Shown here: positions 1 through 8,619 of the stretch, one piece after another
How positions within the stretch are numbered: position 1 is the stretch's first letter
How the letters are laid out: every line of letters begins with the position of its first letter
Source: Caballeronia megalochromosomata
GTDB taxonomy: Bacteria; Pseudomonadota; Gammaproteobacteria; Burkholderiales; Burkholderiaceae
Reading direction: 5' to 3'
Length of the DNA stretch: 47,456 nucleotides
Assembly (NCBI GenBank): GCA_001580565.1
Contig: LRBF01000256.1
Coordinates: 1-47,456, forward strand
Translations under genes and position numbers: made by a program
Notes under the pieces: generated by a model
The model's database searches: none
What the model saw: the letters and a program-made list of their open reading frames with translations, nothing else
Told to the model about the DNA's origin: nothing

Positions 1-100
1 AGACCTACGAGGGCACTCGCTACAGCCGGGCCATTAGGTCAATCGCCTGTGCCGCGGCCGGCATGAAGCACTTTGGATGGGACAAGCTGTTTCTTTGGTT

Positions 101-190
101 ACTTTCTTTGCAGCAGCAAAGAAAGTGACTGCCGCCCCGCACAGGGGCAGTGCTAATAGACCGACGCGAATACGGGATCCAGCGAAAACC
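101..190. repeat. Dispersed intergenic repeat (REP-like), left copy
   Basis: Positions 101-126 form a perfect hairpin: ACTTTCTTTGC, loop AGCA, GCAAAGAAAGT. A second small hairpin (GCCCC, 5-nt loop GCACA, GGGGC) spans 134-148. Positions 136-190 match the reverse complement of 47402-47456 at 51 of 55 bases by eye. The element begins 17 bp past the stop codon of the minus-strand LysR gene that ends at 208. No open frame of coding character is seen in 1-207. It looks like a dispersed 3'-end repeat that could terminate transcription or serve as a REP-type element. Confidence 0.7.
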
Positions 191-207
191 TCCATTCCCG
201 ATGCGCA

Positions 208-1122
208 TCAACCAGCGTCCCCAGCCGACGCCCGCAAATGCCGCCAGATCGTATCGAGCAATTCGCTTCGATTAGTGACATCACGATACACCCGCAACTC
301 CAGCGCGAGCTGCCATTCAGAAGAACCAGCGGCAACGAGCGCACCGGAATCAAGCTCGGCGGAAATCGAACTCTTCGGCACCCACGCCACGCCCTCACCT
401 TCGAGAACGAGCTTCTTCACCACTTCAGCCATATCGGACTCGTAATGCAGACGTAAAGCGGGCGATACTTTCGATTGCTCCATCAAGAGCGCGAAGCAAC
501 GTCCGAAGTAACTCGTGTCCGTATAAGCGATGAACGGCATCGGACGATCTTTCGCGCCGGGCAGGCGAAACGTCGGCGCGAGCCGCGCGTTGGGCTTGCA
601 AACGGGCATGAACGTATCGACGCCGACGGTCACGTACTCGTACTTCTGCGGGTCGAGATGCAGCGGCAACTGCGGATGGTGATACGCGAACATCAGCTCG
701 CAGTTGCCGTTGACGAGCATGAGAATCGAATCATGAACGTTCGCCGGAATCACCCGCGCGCGCACTTCGCCGACATGCTTCGCCAGCGTCCGAAGCCACG
801 CGGCCAGGAAGTTGAGCGCGATGGTATGGCCCGCCGCAATCTGCAGACTCTTGCCCGCGATGCGCTGCTCGGTGCGGATGATGGCGCGCGTGTCGAAGAG
901 CTTGTCGAGAATGTCTTCGGCAGCGTCCCGAAACAGTTGCCCCGCCGGTGTGAGCGTCGGCGGAAAGCCGCTGCGGTCGACGAGATCCGCGCCGACCCAT
1001 TGCTCCAGCGACTGGATGCGTCTGCTGAACCCGGACTGCGTGACGTTGCGGAACTCCGCCGCGCGCGAAAAACTTTGATAGCGGGCGAGCGCGATGAAGT
1101 CCTCGATCCACTTGATTTCCAT
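208..1122 (-). CDS. LysR family transcriptional regulator
   Basis: A 304-residue protein of normal LysR length. An N-terminal winged helix-turn-helix occupies about residues 1-60 (FSRAAEFRNVTQSGFSRRIQSLE is the recognition region), followed by a periplasmic-binding-protein-like effector domain from about 90 to 295. The motif SRAAEFRNVTQSGFSRRI is typical, with the usual LT.AG turn seen as LTPAGQ. It lies on the same strand as the pyruvate kinase gene and starts 73 bp after that gene ends, so it could be co-transcribed with the tartrate genes, but it could equally control something outside the window. The effector is not predictable. Confidence 0.9.
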   Translation of the reverse strand: MEIKWIEDFIALARYQSFSRAAEFRNVTQSGFSRRIQSLEQWVGADLVDRSGFPPTLTPAGQLFRDAAEDILDKLFDTRAIIRTEQRIAGKSLQIAAGHTIALNFLAAWLRTLAKHVGEVRARVIPANVHDSILMLVNGNCELMFAYHHPQLPLHLDPQKYEYVTVGVDTFMPVCKPNARLAPTFRLPGAKDRPMPFIAYTDTSYFGRCFALLMEQSKVSPALRLHYESDMAEVVKKLVLEGEGVAWVPKSSISAELDSGALVAAGSSEWQLALELRVYRDVTNRSELLDTIWRHLRASAGDAG

Positions 1123-1195
1123 GAGCCATCCGTCTGCTGTCCGGCGACGAACGGGCTCGCCGCCACGAGCCCGAGATTCTACGCCCGGCGATGCC

Positions 1196-2614
1196 TCACG
1201 CGATCTGCGCGATGCGCAGAAGATTGGTCGTGCCCGGCGTGCCGAACGGCATGCCCGCGGAAATTACGACGGTCTCGCCCGTCGTGCCGAAGCCTTCTGC
1301 CCGCACGGTTTCGCATGCGAGTTCGCTCACTTCGAGCATATCGACGACTTCCTTGCACACGACCGGATGCACGCCCCAGACGAGCGCGAGACGGCGCGCC
1401 GTGCCGATGTGCGGCGTCATGCCGACGATCGGCGCGCTCGGCCGCTCGCGCGCCATGCGCAGCGCCGAATAGCCGGAACACGTATAGGCGACGGTGGCCG
1501 CGGCATCGAGCAGGCCCGTCACGTGGCGCATCGCGTAGCCGATCGCATCCGATATATTCGCGCGCGGCGCCGCATGCGACGCGGCGATCACTTCGCGGTA
1601 GTACGGATCGCGTTCGGTCTGCGCAATGATGAGGTCCATCGTGCGCACGGCTTCCACGGGATACTTGCCGCTCGCCGACTCCGCCGACAACATCACCGCG
1701 TCCGCGCCGTCGTAGATGGCGGTCGCGACGTCCGATGCTTCGGCGCGCGTGGGCACCGGCGCGGCGACCATCGACTCCAGCATCTGCGTGGCGACGATCA
1801 CCGGCTTGCCGGCCTTGCGGCACGCGCGCACGATGCGCTTCTGAATGGCGGGCACCTGCTCGGCGGGCATCTCGACGCCGAGATCGCCGCGCGCGACCAT
1901 CACGGCATCGGCTTCATCGACGATCGCATCGAGACTGCCGATCGCGGCGGGCTTCTCCAGCTTGGCGACGATGCCAACCTGGTCCCCGACGATCTTGCGC
2001 ACCTCGAGAATGTCCTCGACGCGCTGCACGAAAGACAGCGCGAGCCAGTCGATGCCGAGCGTGAGACCGAATTCCAGATCGCGGCGATCCTTCTCTGTCA
2101 TGGCCGAGAGCGGCACCACCACATCGGGGACGTTGACGCCCTTGCGCTCGGAAAGCGGCCCGCCGACGATGACCGTCGTTTCCGCGAAGTCGTGCCCGCA
2201 GCGGTCGACACGCAGTTGCACGCGGCCATCGTCGAGCAAGAGGTTCGTCTGCGCCTTGAGCGCCGCGAAAATTTCGGGGTGAGGGAGCGCGACCCGCGTG
2301 AGATCGCCGGGCGTGCTCGCGTCGAGATCGAGCCGGAAAGACGCGCCTTTCGCGAGCGTGATCGGCCCATTCGCGAAGGTGCCGATCCTGAGCTTCGGAC
2401 CCTGAAGATCGAGCAGCACGCCGATGGGCCGGCCCGCGTCCTTTTCGACGGCACGAATCACTTCGAGGCGGCGCTGATGGTCGTCGTGCGTGCCGTGGCT
2501 GAAGTTCAGCCGGAACACGTCCGCGCCCGCCTTGTACAGCGCTTCGATGGTTTCGCGGCTGGTGCTCGCGGGGCCCAGCGTAGCGACGATCTTTGCATTT
2601 CGAGTGCGGCGCAT
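1196..2614 (-). CDS. pyk: Pyruvate kinase (TtuE-like)
   Basis: The enzyme converts phosphoenolpyruvate and ADP to pyruvate and ATP in the cytosol. The 472-residue product has the family hallmarks in order: KIVATLGPAS near the N-terminus, LNFSHG, DLQGPKLRIG, the catalytic lysine stretch VAKLEKPAAI, MVARGDLGVEMP, and the allosteric C-terminal domain. The start has an AGGAG about 9 nt upstream. It begins 15 bp after the tartrate dehydrogenase gene, which implies one operon. In the Agrobacterium ttu system a pyruvate kinase (ttuE) also sits with tartrate genes, so this copy is probably dedicated to tartrate catabolism rather than the housekeeping enzyme; that role is inferred from context. Confidence 0.95.
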   Translation of the reverse strand: MRRTRNAKIVATLGPASTSRETIEALYKAGADVFRLNFSHGTHDDHQRRLEVIRAVEKDAGRPIGVLLDLQGPKLRIGTFANGPITLAKGASFRLDLDASTPGDLTRVALPHPEIFAALKAQTNLLLDDGRVQLRVDRCGHDFAETTVIVGGPLSERKGVNVPDVVVPLSAMTEKDRRDLEFGLTLGIDWLALSFVQRVEDILEVRKIVGDQVGIVAKLEKPAAIGSLDAIVDEADAVMVARGDLGVEMPAEQVPAIQKRIVRACRKAGKPVIVATQMLESMVAAPVPTRAEASDVATAIYDGADAVMLSAESASGKYPVEAVRTMDLIIAQTERDPYYREVIAASHAAPRANISDAIGYAMRHVTGLLDAAATVAYTCSGYSALRMARERPSAPIVGMTPHIGTARRLALVWGVHPVVCKEVVDMLEVSELACETVRAEGFGTTGETVVISAGMPFGTPGTTNLLRIAQIA

Positions 2615-2629
2615 GTTTGTCGGCTCCTG

Positions 2630-3715
2630 TCAGGCTGCGTGGGCCACGGTCTTGCCGATCAGCGCGCACACGGCATCGGTCACTTGCGCGGTGGTCGCGG
2701 CGCCGCCGAGATCGCGCGTGTGCAGCGACTTGTCGGAGGTCACGGCTTCGATCGCCTGCATGACGCGCTTCGCGGCATCGAACTCGCCGAGATGCTCGAG
2801 CAGCATCACGACGGACCAGAACGTGCCGACCGGATTGGCGAGACCCTTGCCCATGATGTCGAATGCCGAGCCGTGGATCGGCTCGAACATCGACGGATAG
2901 CGGCGTTCCGGATCGATGTTGCCCGTCGGCGCGATGCCGAGGCTGCCCGCGAGCGCGGCGGCGAGGTCGCTGAGAATGTCGGCGTGCAGGTTAGTGGCGA
3001 CGATCGTGTCGAGCGTGGCGGGACGGTTGACCATGCGCGCCGTCGACGCATCGACCAGTTCCTTGTCCCACTTCACGTCCGGAAACTCCTTCGAGATCTC
3101 CAGCGCGATCTCGTCCCACATGACCATCGCGTGGCGCTGCGCATTGCTCTTCGTGATGACCGTCAGCAGCTTGCGCGGCCGCGACTGCGCGAGTTTGAAT
3201 GCAAAACGCATAATGCGTTCGACACCGGCGCGCGTCAGGATCGATACATCGGTTGCTGCCTCGATCGGATGGCCCTGATGCACGCGGCCGCCGACGCCCG
3301 AATATTCGCCTTCCGAGTTTTCGCGAACGATCACCCAGTTCAGGTCTTCCGGCTTGCAGCGCTTGAGCGGCCCGTCGATGCCCGGCAGGATGCGCGTCGG
3401 GCGCACGTTGGCGTACTGATCGAGGCCCTGGCAGATCTTCAGGCGCAGGCCCCACAACGTGATGTGATCGGGCACGTCCGGGTCGCCGGCGGAGCCGAAG
3501 AGGATCGCGTCCTTGTCGCGGATCGCGTCGAGGCCATCGGCGGGCATCATCACGCCGTGCTGGCGGTAGTAGTCCGCGCCCCAGTCGAAATTCTCGAACT
3601 GGAATTCAAAATTTTGCGTACTGCGTGCCAGCGCTTCGAGCACTTGCTGACCGGCCGGTACGACTTCCTTGCCGATGCCGTCGCCAGGAATGGTCGCGAT
3701 GCGATAGGTCTTCAT
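2630..3715 (-). CDS. ttuC: Tartrate dehydrogenase/decarboxylase (D-malate dehydrogenase family)
   Basis: A 361-residue member of the isocitrate/isopropylmalate dehydrogenase family. It shows the N-terminal IPGDGIGKEV, the substrate and cofactor region NLHADILSDLAAALAGSLG, and the terminal GSAFDIMGKGLANP block. The family oxidises tartrate or D-malate with NAD and Mn2+ and can decarboxylate the product. GGAGG and GGAGAC lie just before the ATG. The gene heads a minus-strand operon with pyruvate kinase. A LysR-type palindrome at 3780-3802 sits about 64 bp upstream of the start. The alternative is a D-malate or 3-isopropylmalate dehydrogenase, but the tartrate transporter and dehydratase next door favour tartrate. 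Confidence 0.9.
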   Translation of the reverse strand: MKTYRIATIPGDGIGKEVVPAGQQVLEALARSTQNFEFQFENFDWGADYYRQHGVMMPADGLDAIRDKDAILFGSAGDPDVPDHITLWGLRLKICQGLDQYANVRPTRILPGIDGPLKRCKPEDLNWVIVRENSEGEYSGVGGRVHQGHPIEAATDVSILTRAGVERIMRFAFKLAQSRPRKLLTVITKSNAQRHAMVMWDEIALEISKEFPDVKWDKELVDASTARMVNRPATLDTIVATNLHADILSDLAAALAGSLGIAPTGNIDPERRYPSMFEPIHGSAFDIMGKGLANPVGTFWSVVMLLEHLGEFDAAKRVMQAIEAVTSDKSLHTRDLGGAATTAQVTDAVCALIGKTVAHAA

Positions 3716-3779
3716 GTCTCCGTCCTCCAGAATGTGTGTGACTGGACTTTACTCACATCCGGGCGGGCAAACCGCCGTC

Positions 3780-3802
3780 AAACTTAAAGCATCATTAAGT
3801 TT
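3780..3802. promoter_or_regulatory. Candidate LysR-type operator upstream of ttuC
   Basis: A perfect inverted repeat AAACTTAA, 7-nt spacer AGCATCA, TTAAGTTT. It contains the T-N11-A core (T at 3785, A at 3797) expected of LysR-family binding sites. It lies between the LysR gene that ends at 3818 and the start of ttuC at 3715, in the right place to control the ttuC-pyk operon. An AT-rich terminator for the LysR gene is a weaker alternative because the stem has almost no GC. Confidence 0.55.
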
Positions 3803-3817
3803 TATGCACGAATGAGG

Positions 3818-4741
3818 CTACCAGTTCGAAGCGACCGGCGTCGGGCCGTCGGCATGCTGGCCCAGATAGTCGCGCAAATGCTCGACGAAGCACGCGATCT
3901 TGGCGGAGAGGTTCAGACGTTCCGGATAGACGGCGTAGATGTCGGCGGGCGGCGTGTCGTAGTCGCTCAGCACCTGCACCAGACGCCCGCTGCGAAGATA
4001 CTTGGCGACGTCCCATTCCGCGCGCATCAGGATGCCGTGCCCTTCCAGCGCCCAGTTGAGCGCCACTTCGCCGTCGTTGGTGCTGAGCTTGCCGCGCACC
4101 TTGATGGTTTCCGTGCGGCCGCCGCGGCTCAGCCGCCAGTTGCCATAGGCGGATTCGTTCTGCCGCAGCACGATGCACTGATGATGCGTCAGGTCGTGCG
4201 GATGCACCGGCTGGCCCGCGCCACGCAGATAGCCCGGCGATGAAACCAGCAGCCGCCGGTTCGACGCGATTCGTTTGGCGATGAGCCGCGAGTCCGGCAG
4301 CTCGCCGAAGCGCACGGAAACGTCGATGCTTTCGTCGGGCAGGTTGATGGGCCGGTCGGTGAGATGCAATTGCACGTCGACATCCGGATAGCGCTGGCTG
4401 AAAACCGAAATCGACGGACCGATATAAGACCGCCCGAATCCCAGCGGCGCATTGACCCGCAACAGTCCTTTTGGCGCCGCTCTGCTGCTGGAGACGAGCT
4501 GCTCCATATCGTCGATGTCGCTCAGGATGCGCTGCGCATTCGCGAAGTAGACCTCGCCCTCGCTCGTCAGACTGATCCGCCGCGTCGTGCGGTTCAGCAG
4601 GCGCACGCCCAGCCGATCTTCCATCGCCGAGAGCCGGCGCGACACCGCCGGCGGCGTGAGATTCAGCTCGCGCGCGGTCGCGGCGAGGCTGCCCTGCTTC
4701 ACCAGCAGACAGAAGAAACTCAGCTCCGAGTCCATATTCAT
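3818..4741 (-). CDS. LysR family regulator of the tartrate genes
   Basis: A 307-residue LysR protein of the CrgA-like subgroup. The N-terminal HTH has GSLAATARELNLTPPAVSRRLSAMEDRLGVRLLNRTTRRISLT, and the effector domain follows. It is transcribed away from the tartrate transporter gene at 4882 and lies upstream of ttuC on the same strand, the position of ttuA in characterised tartrate loci. It probably controls both directions. A small inverted repeat ATTCA-TTCG-TGAAT overlaps its own start (4736-4749) and could be an autoregulatory site. The function is inferred from position; tartrate as inducer is not shown by sequence. Confidence 0.9.
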   Translation of the reverse strand: MNMDSELSFFCLLVKQGSLAATARELNLTPPAVSRRLSAMEDRLGVRLLNRTTRRISLTSEGEVYFANAQRILSDIDDMEQLVSSSRAAPKGLLRVNAPLGFGRSYIGPSISVFSQRYPDVDVQLHLTDRPINLPDESIDVSVRFGELPDSRLIAKRIASNRRLLVSSPGYLRGAGQPVHPHDLTHHQCIVLRQNESAYGNWRLSRGGRTETIKVRGKLSTNDGEVALNWALEGHGILMRAEWDVAKYLRSGRLVQVLSDYDTPPADIYAVYPERLNLSAKIACFVEHLRDYLGQHADGPTPVASNW

Positions 4742-4881
4742 TCGTGAATTTTTCGCAAGGATGTATTAAGTCTAGATCGATTCATACGCGATTCCATCGG
4801 TTTTAACCTTGGTTCCAGCTCAAACAAGGCCGCAGCAGACGGCACACACATTCGATGGTTCATCGGAACAAGGAGACATTC

Positions 4882-6186
4882 ATGGAATTGAATCTGGAGA
4901 AACGCACCCTGCGCAAGGTCAGCTGGCGCATCGTGCCGTTCATCATGCTGCTGTACTTCGTCGCCTATATCGACCGGGTCAATATCGGCTTCGCGTCGCT
5001 CACGATGAAAACGGATCTCGGCTTCACCGCGTCGATGCTCGGCTTCGGCGCCGGCATTTTCTTCTGGGGCTATCTTCTGTGCGAGGTGCCCTCCAATATC
5101 GTGCTTCATAAGGTCGGCGCGCGGCTGTGGATAGCCCGCGTGATGGTCACGTGGGGCATCATTTCCGCGACGATGGCCTTCGTCAAAGGGCCGACCAGCT
5201 TCTACGTCGTGCGCTTTCTGCTCGGCGCGGCCGAAGCGGGCTTCTTCCCCGGCATCATCCTGTATCTCAGCTACTGGTTCCCGGCGCGTCATCGCGCGGG
5301 CGTGACGGCGTTCTTCATGGCCGCCGCCCCGATCTCCACGGCGCTCGGCTCGCCGCTCTCCGCCGCATTGCTCGAAATGAACGGCGTGATGGGCCTGCGC
5401 GGCTGGCAGTGGATGTTCATTCTCGAAGCCGTGCCCGCGCTCATTCTGGGTGTCGTCGTGTTCTTCTACATGACCGACAAGCCCGAAAAGGCCAGGTGGC
5501 TGAAGGACGACGAGCGCGCGTGGCTGGTCAGCGTGATGAATGCGGAAACCGCCAGCAGGGCCTCGTCGGGCGCGAAGCACGGCATCATCAGCGGCCTGGC
5601 GAATCCGCGCGTGCTGGCCTTGTCGATGATCTATTTCGGCACGTCGGCGGGCCTCTACACGCTCGGCATCTGGGCGCCCCAGATCATCCGGCAACTGGGT
5701 GTTTCGTCGATGACGACCGGCCTGCTCAACGCGATTCCGCCGATCGTGTCGGTGGCCGCGATGGTCTTCTGGTCGCGTCATTCCGACCGCACCGGCGAGC
5801 GCACCTGGCACGTCGTGCTGGCCTGCGTCGCGGCGACGATCGGCCTCGTGGTGGCGGCAATGGCCAACAGCATCGTCGGGCTCATCGCTGCGCTGACGCT
5901 CGTGAACATCGGCATCAGTTGCGCGAAGCCGCCCCTGTGGACCATGCCGACGATGTTCCTCTCGGGCGCCGCCGCCGCGACGGGCATCGCCACCATCAAT
6001 TCGATCGGCAATCTCGGCGGCTTCGCGGGCCCGGCAATGATCGGCTGGATCAAGGATCAGACCGGCAGCTTCAGCGGCGGGCTCTATTTCGTCGCGGGTC
6101 TGCTCGTGCTCTCCGCCGTGCTCACGCTTCTGCTCGCCCGCACGCAGAAAGCGACCGTCACGCCCGGCAATGCGGCCGTGCACTGA
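4882..6186 (+). CDS. ttuB: MFS tartrate/organic-anion transporter (TtuB-like)
   Basis: A 434-residue inner-membrane protein with about 12 hydrophobic segments, of the anion:cation symporter branch of the major facilitator superfamily. The N-terminal YIDRVNIGFASL and the following FGAGIFFWGYLLCEVPSNI are typical of this group. I chose the ATG at 4882 because AGGAG (4871-4875) precedes it by 6 nt; an in-frame ATG at 4855 would add nine unlikely residues. It is followed after 51 bp by the tartrate dehydratase genes, so it should import the substrate for them. Confidence 0.9.
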   Translation: MELNLEKRTLRKVSWRIVPFIMLLYFVAYIDRVNIGFASLTMKTDLGFTASMLGFGAGIFFWGYLLCEVPSNIVLHKVGARLWIARVMVTWGIISATMAFVKGPTSFYVVRFLLGAAEAGFFPGIILYLSYWFPARHRAGVTAFFMAAAPISTALGSPLSAALLEMNGVMGLRGWQWMFILEAVPALILGVVVFFYMTDKPEKARWLKDDERAWLVSVMNAETASRASSGAKHGIISGLANPRVLALSMIYFGTSAGLYTLGIWAPQIIRQLGVSSMTTGLLNAIPPIVSVAAMVFWSRHSDRTGERTWHVVLACVAATIGLVVAAMANSIVGLIAALTLVNIGISCAKPPLWTMPTMFLSGAAAATGIATINSIGNLGGFAGPAMIGWIKDQTGSFSGGLYFVAGLLVLSAVLTLLLARTQKATVTPGNAAVH

Positions 6187-6237
6187 TCGCACCCACGCAC
6201 CTCCCCCAATCTCGATACGTTGTCAGAGGAACGCAAC

Positions 6238-7137
6238 ATGGATAAGGAACTCGCCATTCAGTCCGTCACGGACACCATGGCCAAATTCACCGCCTATATC
6301 GGCAAGCGTCTGCCCAAAGACGTGAAGGCGAAGCTCGCGGAATTGCGCACGATGGAAACCAATCCGCTCGCCAAGTCGATCTACGACTCGATGGACGGCA
6401 ATCAGGAAGCCGCCGACAAACTGAATCGCCCGAGCTGCCAGGACACCGGCGTGATCCAGTATTTCGTCGAGGCCGGCGCCAACTTTCCGCTGCTCGGCGA
6501 GCTCGAAGAAATCCTGCGCGAAGCCACGGCGGGTGCGACCCGGATGGGCCCGCTGCGTCACAACGCCGTCGAAACCTTCGACGAAAAGAACACCGGCACC
6601 AACACGGGCACCCAGATTCCCTGGCTGGACTGGCGCATCGTGCCCGAAAGCGATAGCTGCACAATCGACGTCTATATGGCCGGCGGCGGCTGCACGCTGC
6701 CCGGCGCGGCCAAGGTGCTGATGCCCGGACAAGGCTACGAAGGCGTGGCGGAATTCGTGATGGACGTGATCACCGAGCGCGGCATCAATGCGTGTCCGCC
6801 GCTTCTGGTCGGCATCGGCGTGTCGACGTCGGTCGAGACCGCCGCGCGCCTCTCCAAGCTGGCGATCCTGCGGCCAGTCGATTCGAAGAGCGACAACCCG
6901 CGCGCCGCGCTGATGGAGGAATTGCTCGAAGACGGGCTCAACGAGATCGGCATCGGCCCGCAAGGTCTGAAGGGCAACAACAGCGTGATGGGCGTCAATA
7001 TCGAGTCGTCGGCGCGTCATCCATCGACCATCGGCGTCGCCGTCAATACCGGCTGCTGGGCGCATCGGCGCGGCAAGATCCGCATCCATGCCGACCTGTC
7101 CTACGACATCCTTTCCCACGAAGGAGTGGTGCTGTGA
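6238..7137 (+). CDS. ttdA: L(+)-tartrate dehydratase alpha subunit (class I fumarase type)
   Basis: A 299-residue catalytic subunit of an oxygen-sensitive [4Fe-4S] hydro-lyase that turns L-tartrate into oxaloacetate with the beta subunit. Three conserved cysteines that would bind the cluster are visible at C67 (RPSCQDTG), C186 (NACPPLLVGIG) and C273 (VNTGCWAHRRG). The ATG at 6238 is preceded by AGAGGA at 6225-6230. The stop overlaps the GTG start of the beta subunit by 4 bp, so the two are translationally coupled. A two-subunit fumarase acting on fumarate is the main alternative; the transporter and tartrate dehydrogenase nearby argue for tartrate. Confidence 0.9.
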   Translation: MDKELAIQSVTDTMAKFTAYIGKRLPKDVKAKLAELRTMETNPLAKSIYDSMDGNQEAADKLNRPSCQDTGVIQYFVEAGANFPLLGELEEILREATAGATRMGPLRHNAVETFDEKNTGTNTGTQIPWLDWRIVPESDSCTIDVYMAGGGCTLPGAAKVLMPGQGYEGVAEFVMDVITERGINACPPLLVGIGVSTSVETAARLSKLAILRPVDSKSDNPRAALMEELLEDGLNEIGIGPQGLKGNNSVMGVNIESSARHPSTIGVAVNTGCWAHRRGKIRIHADLSYDILSHEGVVL

Positions 7138-7742
7138 AAAAGATTCTGACGACCCCCATCAAGAGCGAAGATCTCGAGGATCTGAAGGTCGGCGACGTCG
7201 TCTACCTGACGGGCCGGCTCGTGACGTGCCGCGATGTCGCGCATCGAAGACTCATCGAACAGGGCCGGCAACTGCCTGTCGATCTCGAAGGCGGCGCGAT
7301 CTTTCACGCGGGTCCGATCGTCCGGAAAAAGGACGACGGCGGCTTCGAAATGGTGTCCATCGGTCCGACAACGAGCATGCGCATGGAGAAGTTCGAACGC
7401 GCGTTCATCGAGCAGACCGGCGTCAAGCTGATCGTCGGCAAGGGCGGAATGGGCCCTGAAACGGCTGCGGGCTGCGAGGAGCACAAGGCGGTGCATGCGA
7501 TCTTCCCCGGCGGCTGCGCGGTGCTGGCGGCGACGCTGGTCGAGGAGATCGAAGGTGCGGAATGGCAGGACCTGGGTATGCCGGAAACCTTGTGGATCAA
7601 CCGCGTGCGGGAATTCGGGCCGCTGATCATTTCCATCGACACGAAGGGAAACAATCTGATTGCGCAGAACAAGGCGGCCTTCAACGAGAAGAAGAAGCCC
7701 ATTCTCGACAGGATCAGCGCGCAGCTCGGCTTTATCCGCTGA
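7134..7742 (+). CDS. ttdB: L(+)-tartrate dehydratase beta subunit
   Basis: A 202-residue partner subunit of the class I fumarase C-terminal family (KGGMGPETAAGCEEHKAVH and FPGGCAVLAA are the conserved blocks). The start is a GTG at 7134, set by the strong AAGGAG at 7121-7126 and by the GTGA overlap with the stop of the alpha subunit. The gene ends 15 bp before the stop of the convergent TetR gene. It completes the plus-strand operon transporter-alpha-beta. Confidence 0.92.
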   Translation: MKKILTTPIKSEDLEDLKVGDVVYLTGRLVTCRDVAHRRLIEQGRQLPVDLEGGAIFHAGPIVRKKDDGGFEMVSIGPTTSMRMEKFERAFIEQTGVKLIVGKGGMGPETAAGCEEHKAVHAIFPGGCAVLAATLVEEIEGAEWQDLGMPETLWINRVREFGPLIISIDTKGNNLIAQNKAAFNEKKKPILDRISAQLGFIR

Positions 7743-7757
7743 GCCGCGCGCCGCTGG

Positions 7758-8393
7758 CTAGTTCGCGGGACGCAGGTAGGCGAGCAGCATGTCGAGTTGC
7801 ATGGCGGAAATCGAGGCCTGATGGTGTTGCCCGGCGTAATTGCGGCCCGTGAATATGTCGATGGTGTAGCGGTTGGACACGATGTAATAGCCCATGCCGA
7901 CCAGCGTCACGTAGAAGTCCAGCGGATCGACGCCCTGACGGAACTGACCTGCTGCTGCGCCGCGCTCGAGCGTGGCGCGCAACAGGTCGACCACCGGCGA
8001 GATGGTCTCGCGCAAGTGGTTCGAACGCTCCAGATAGCGCCCTTCGTGCAGATTTTCGTTATTGATGAGGCTCAGCCATTGCGGGTTTTCCCGCAGATGC
8101 GCCCAGATGGACTGCGCCAGTTCGCGAATCGCATCGGCTGGCTGCAGGCCGGAGAGGTCGAGGCCCTGCTCACGTTGCGCGAACTGCGCGTACATCGATT
8201 CGAGCACGGCGACGTACAGCCCTTCCTTGCTCGCGAAGTAGTAGTAGAGCATGCGCTCGTTCGTGCCGGCCGCCGTCGCGATGGCGTCGACGCGTGCGCC
8301 GGCGAGGCCGAGCTTCGTGAACTGCTCCGTGGCGGCTTCCAGAATGCGCCGCCGCGTGCCTTCCGGGTCTCGTTTTGCTCGTTGTTCGCTCAT
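7758..8393 (-). CDS. TetR/AcrR family transcriptional regulator
   Basis: A 211-residue repressor-type protein. The N-terminal TetR helix-turn-helix covers about residues 12-60 (TRRRILEAATEQFTKLGL followed by IATAAGTNERMLYYYFASKEGLY), and an all-helical ligand domain follows. It is divergent from the sigma-54 activator gene, with 226 bp between the two starts, so it may act on that promoter region. No clear TetR palindrome could be assigned there; only a weak ATCC-N8-GGAT at 8468-8483 was seen. The ligand is unknown. Confidence 0.9.
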   Translation of the reverse strand: MSEQRAKRDPEGTRRRILEAATEQFTKLGLAGARVDAIATAAGTNERMLYYYFASKEGLYVAVLESMYAQFAQREQGLDLSGLQPADAIRELAQSIWAHLRENPQWLSLINNENLHEGRYLERSNHLRETISPVVDLLRATLERGAAAGQFRQGVDPLDFYVTLVGMGYYIVSNRYTIDIFTGRNYAGQHHQASISAMQLDMLLAYLRPAN

Positions 8394-8619
8394 ATATTTC
8401 GGCCCATCGAATGGCGACTGTTATTTGATGGCTGACATTATGCCGAGCGTCACGGCCCCGGGCACACATCCAAGTATACGGATTGTTGCCGCCTTGACGA
8501 CGATTAAATGAAGCGTTAATGAAATTGCCGCCGCCTCAGGCGTGCTCAAGGATCGCGGGAAAGCGCCGTTAACTGCGACACAAACCGTTTCCGCCATCAC
8601 TGACCTGGAGCGCTCGGCA

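Noticed and set aside
20..211. Minus-strand frame at the left edge
   Set aside because: It runs through the repeat hairpins and shows no coding bias.
1094..3787. Very long open frame antisense to pyruvate kinase and tartrate dehydrogenase
   Set aside because: It is a shadow frame created by GC-rich third positions; its product is Arg/His/Ala-rich with no family pattern, while the opposite strand encodes two intact enzymes.
3780..3802. Terminator for the LysR gene ending at 3818
   Set aside because: The stem is only A/T apart from one pair per arm and the next bases do not form a T-run on the minus strand; operator is the better reading.
8468..8483. ATCC-N8-GGAT as TetR operator
   Set aside because: Short arms and a non-symmetric centre; not strong enough to call.
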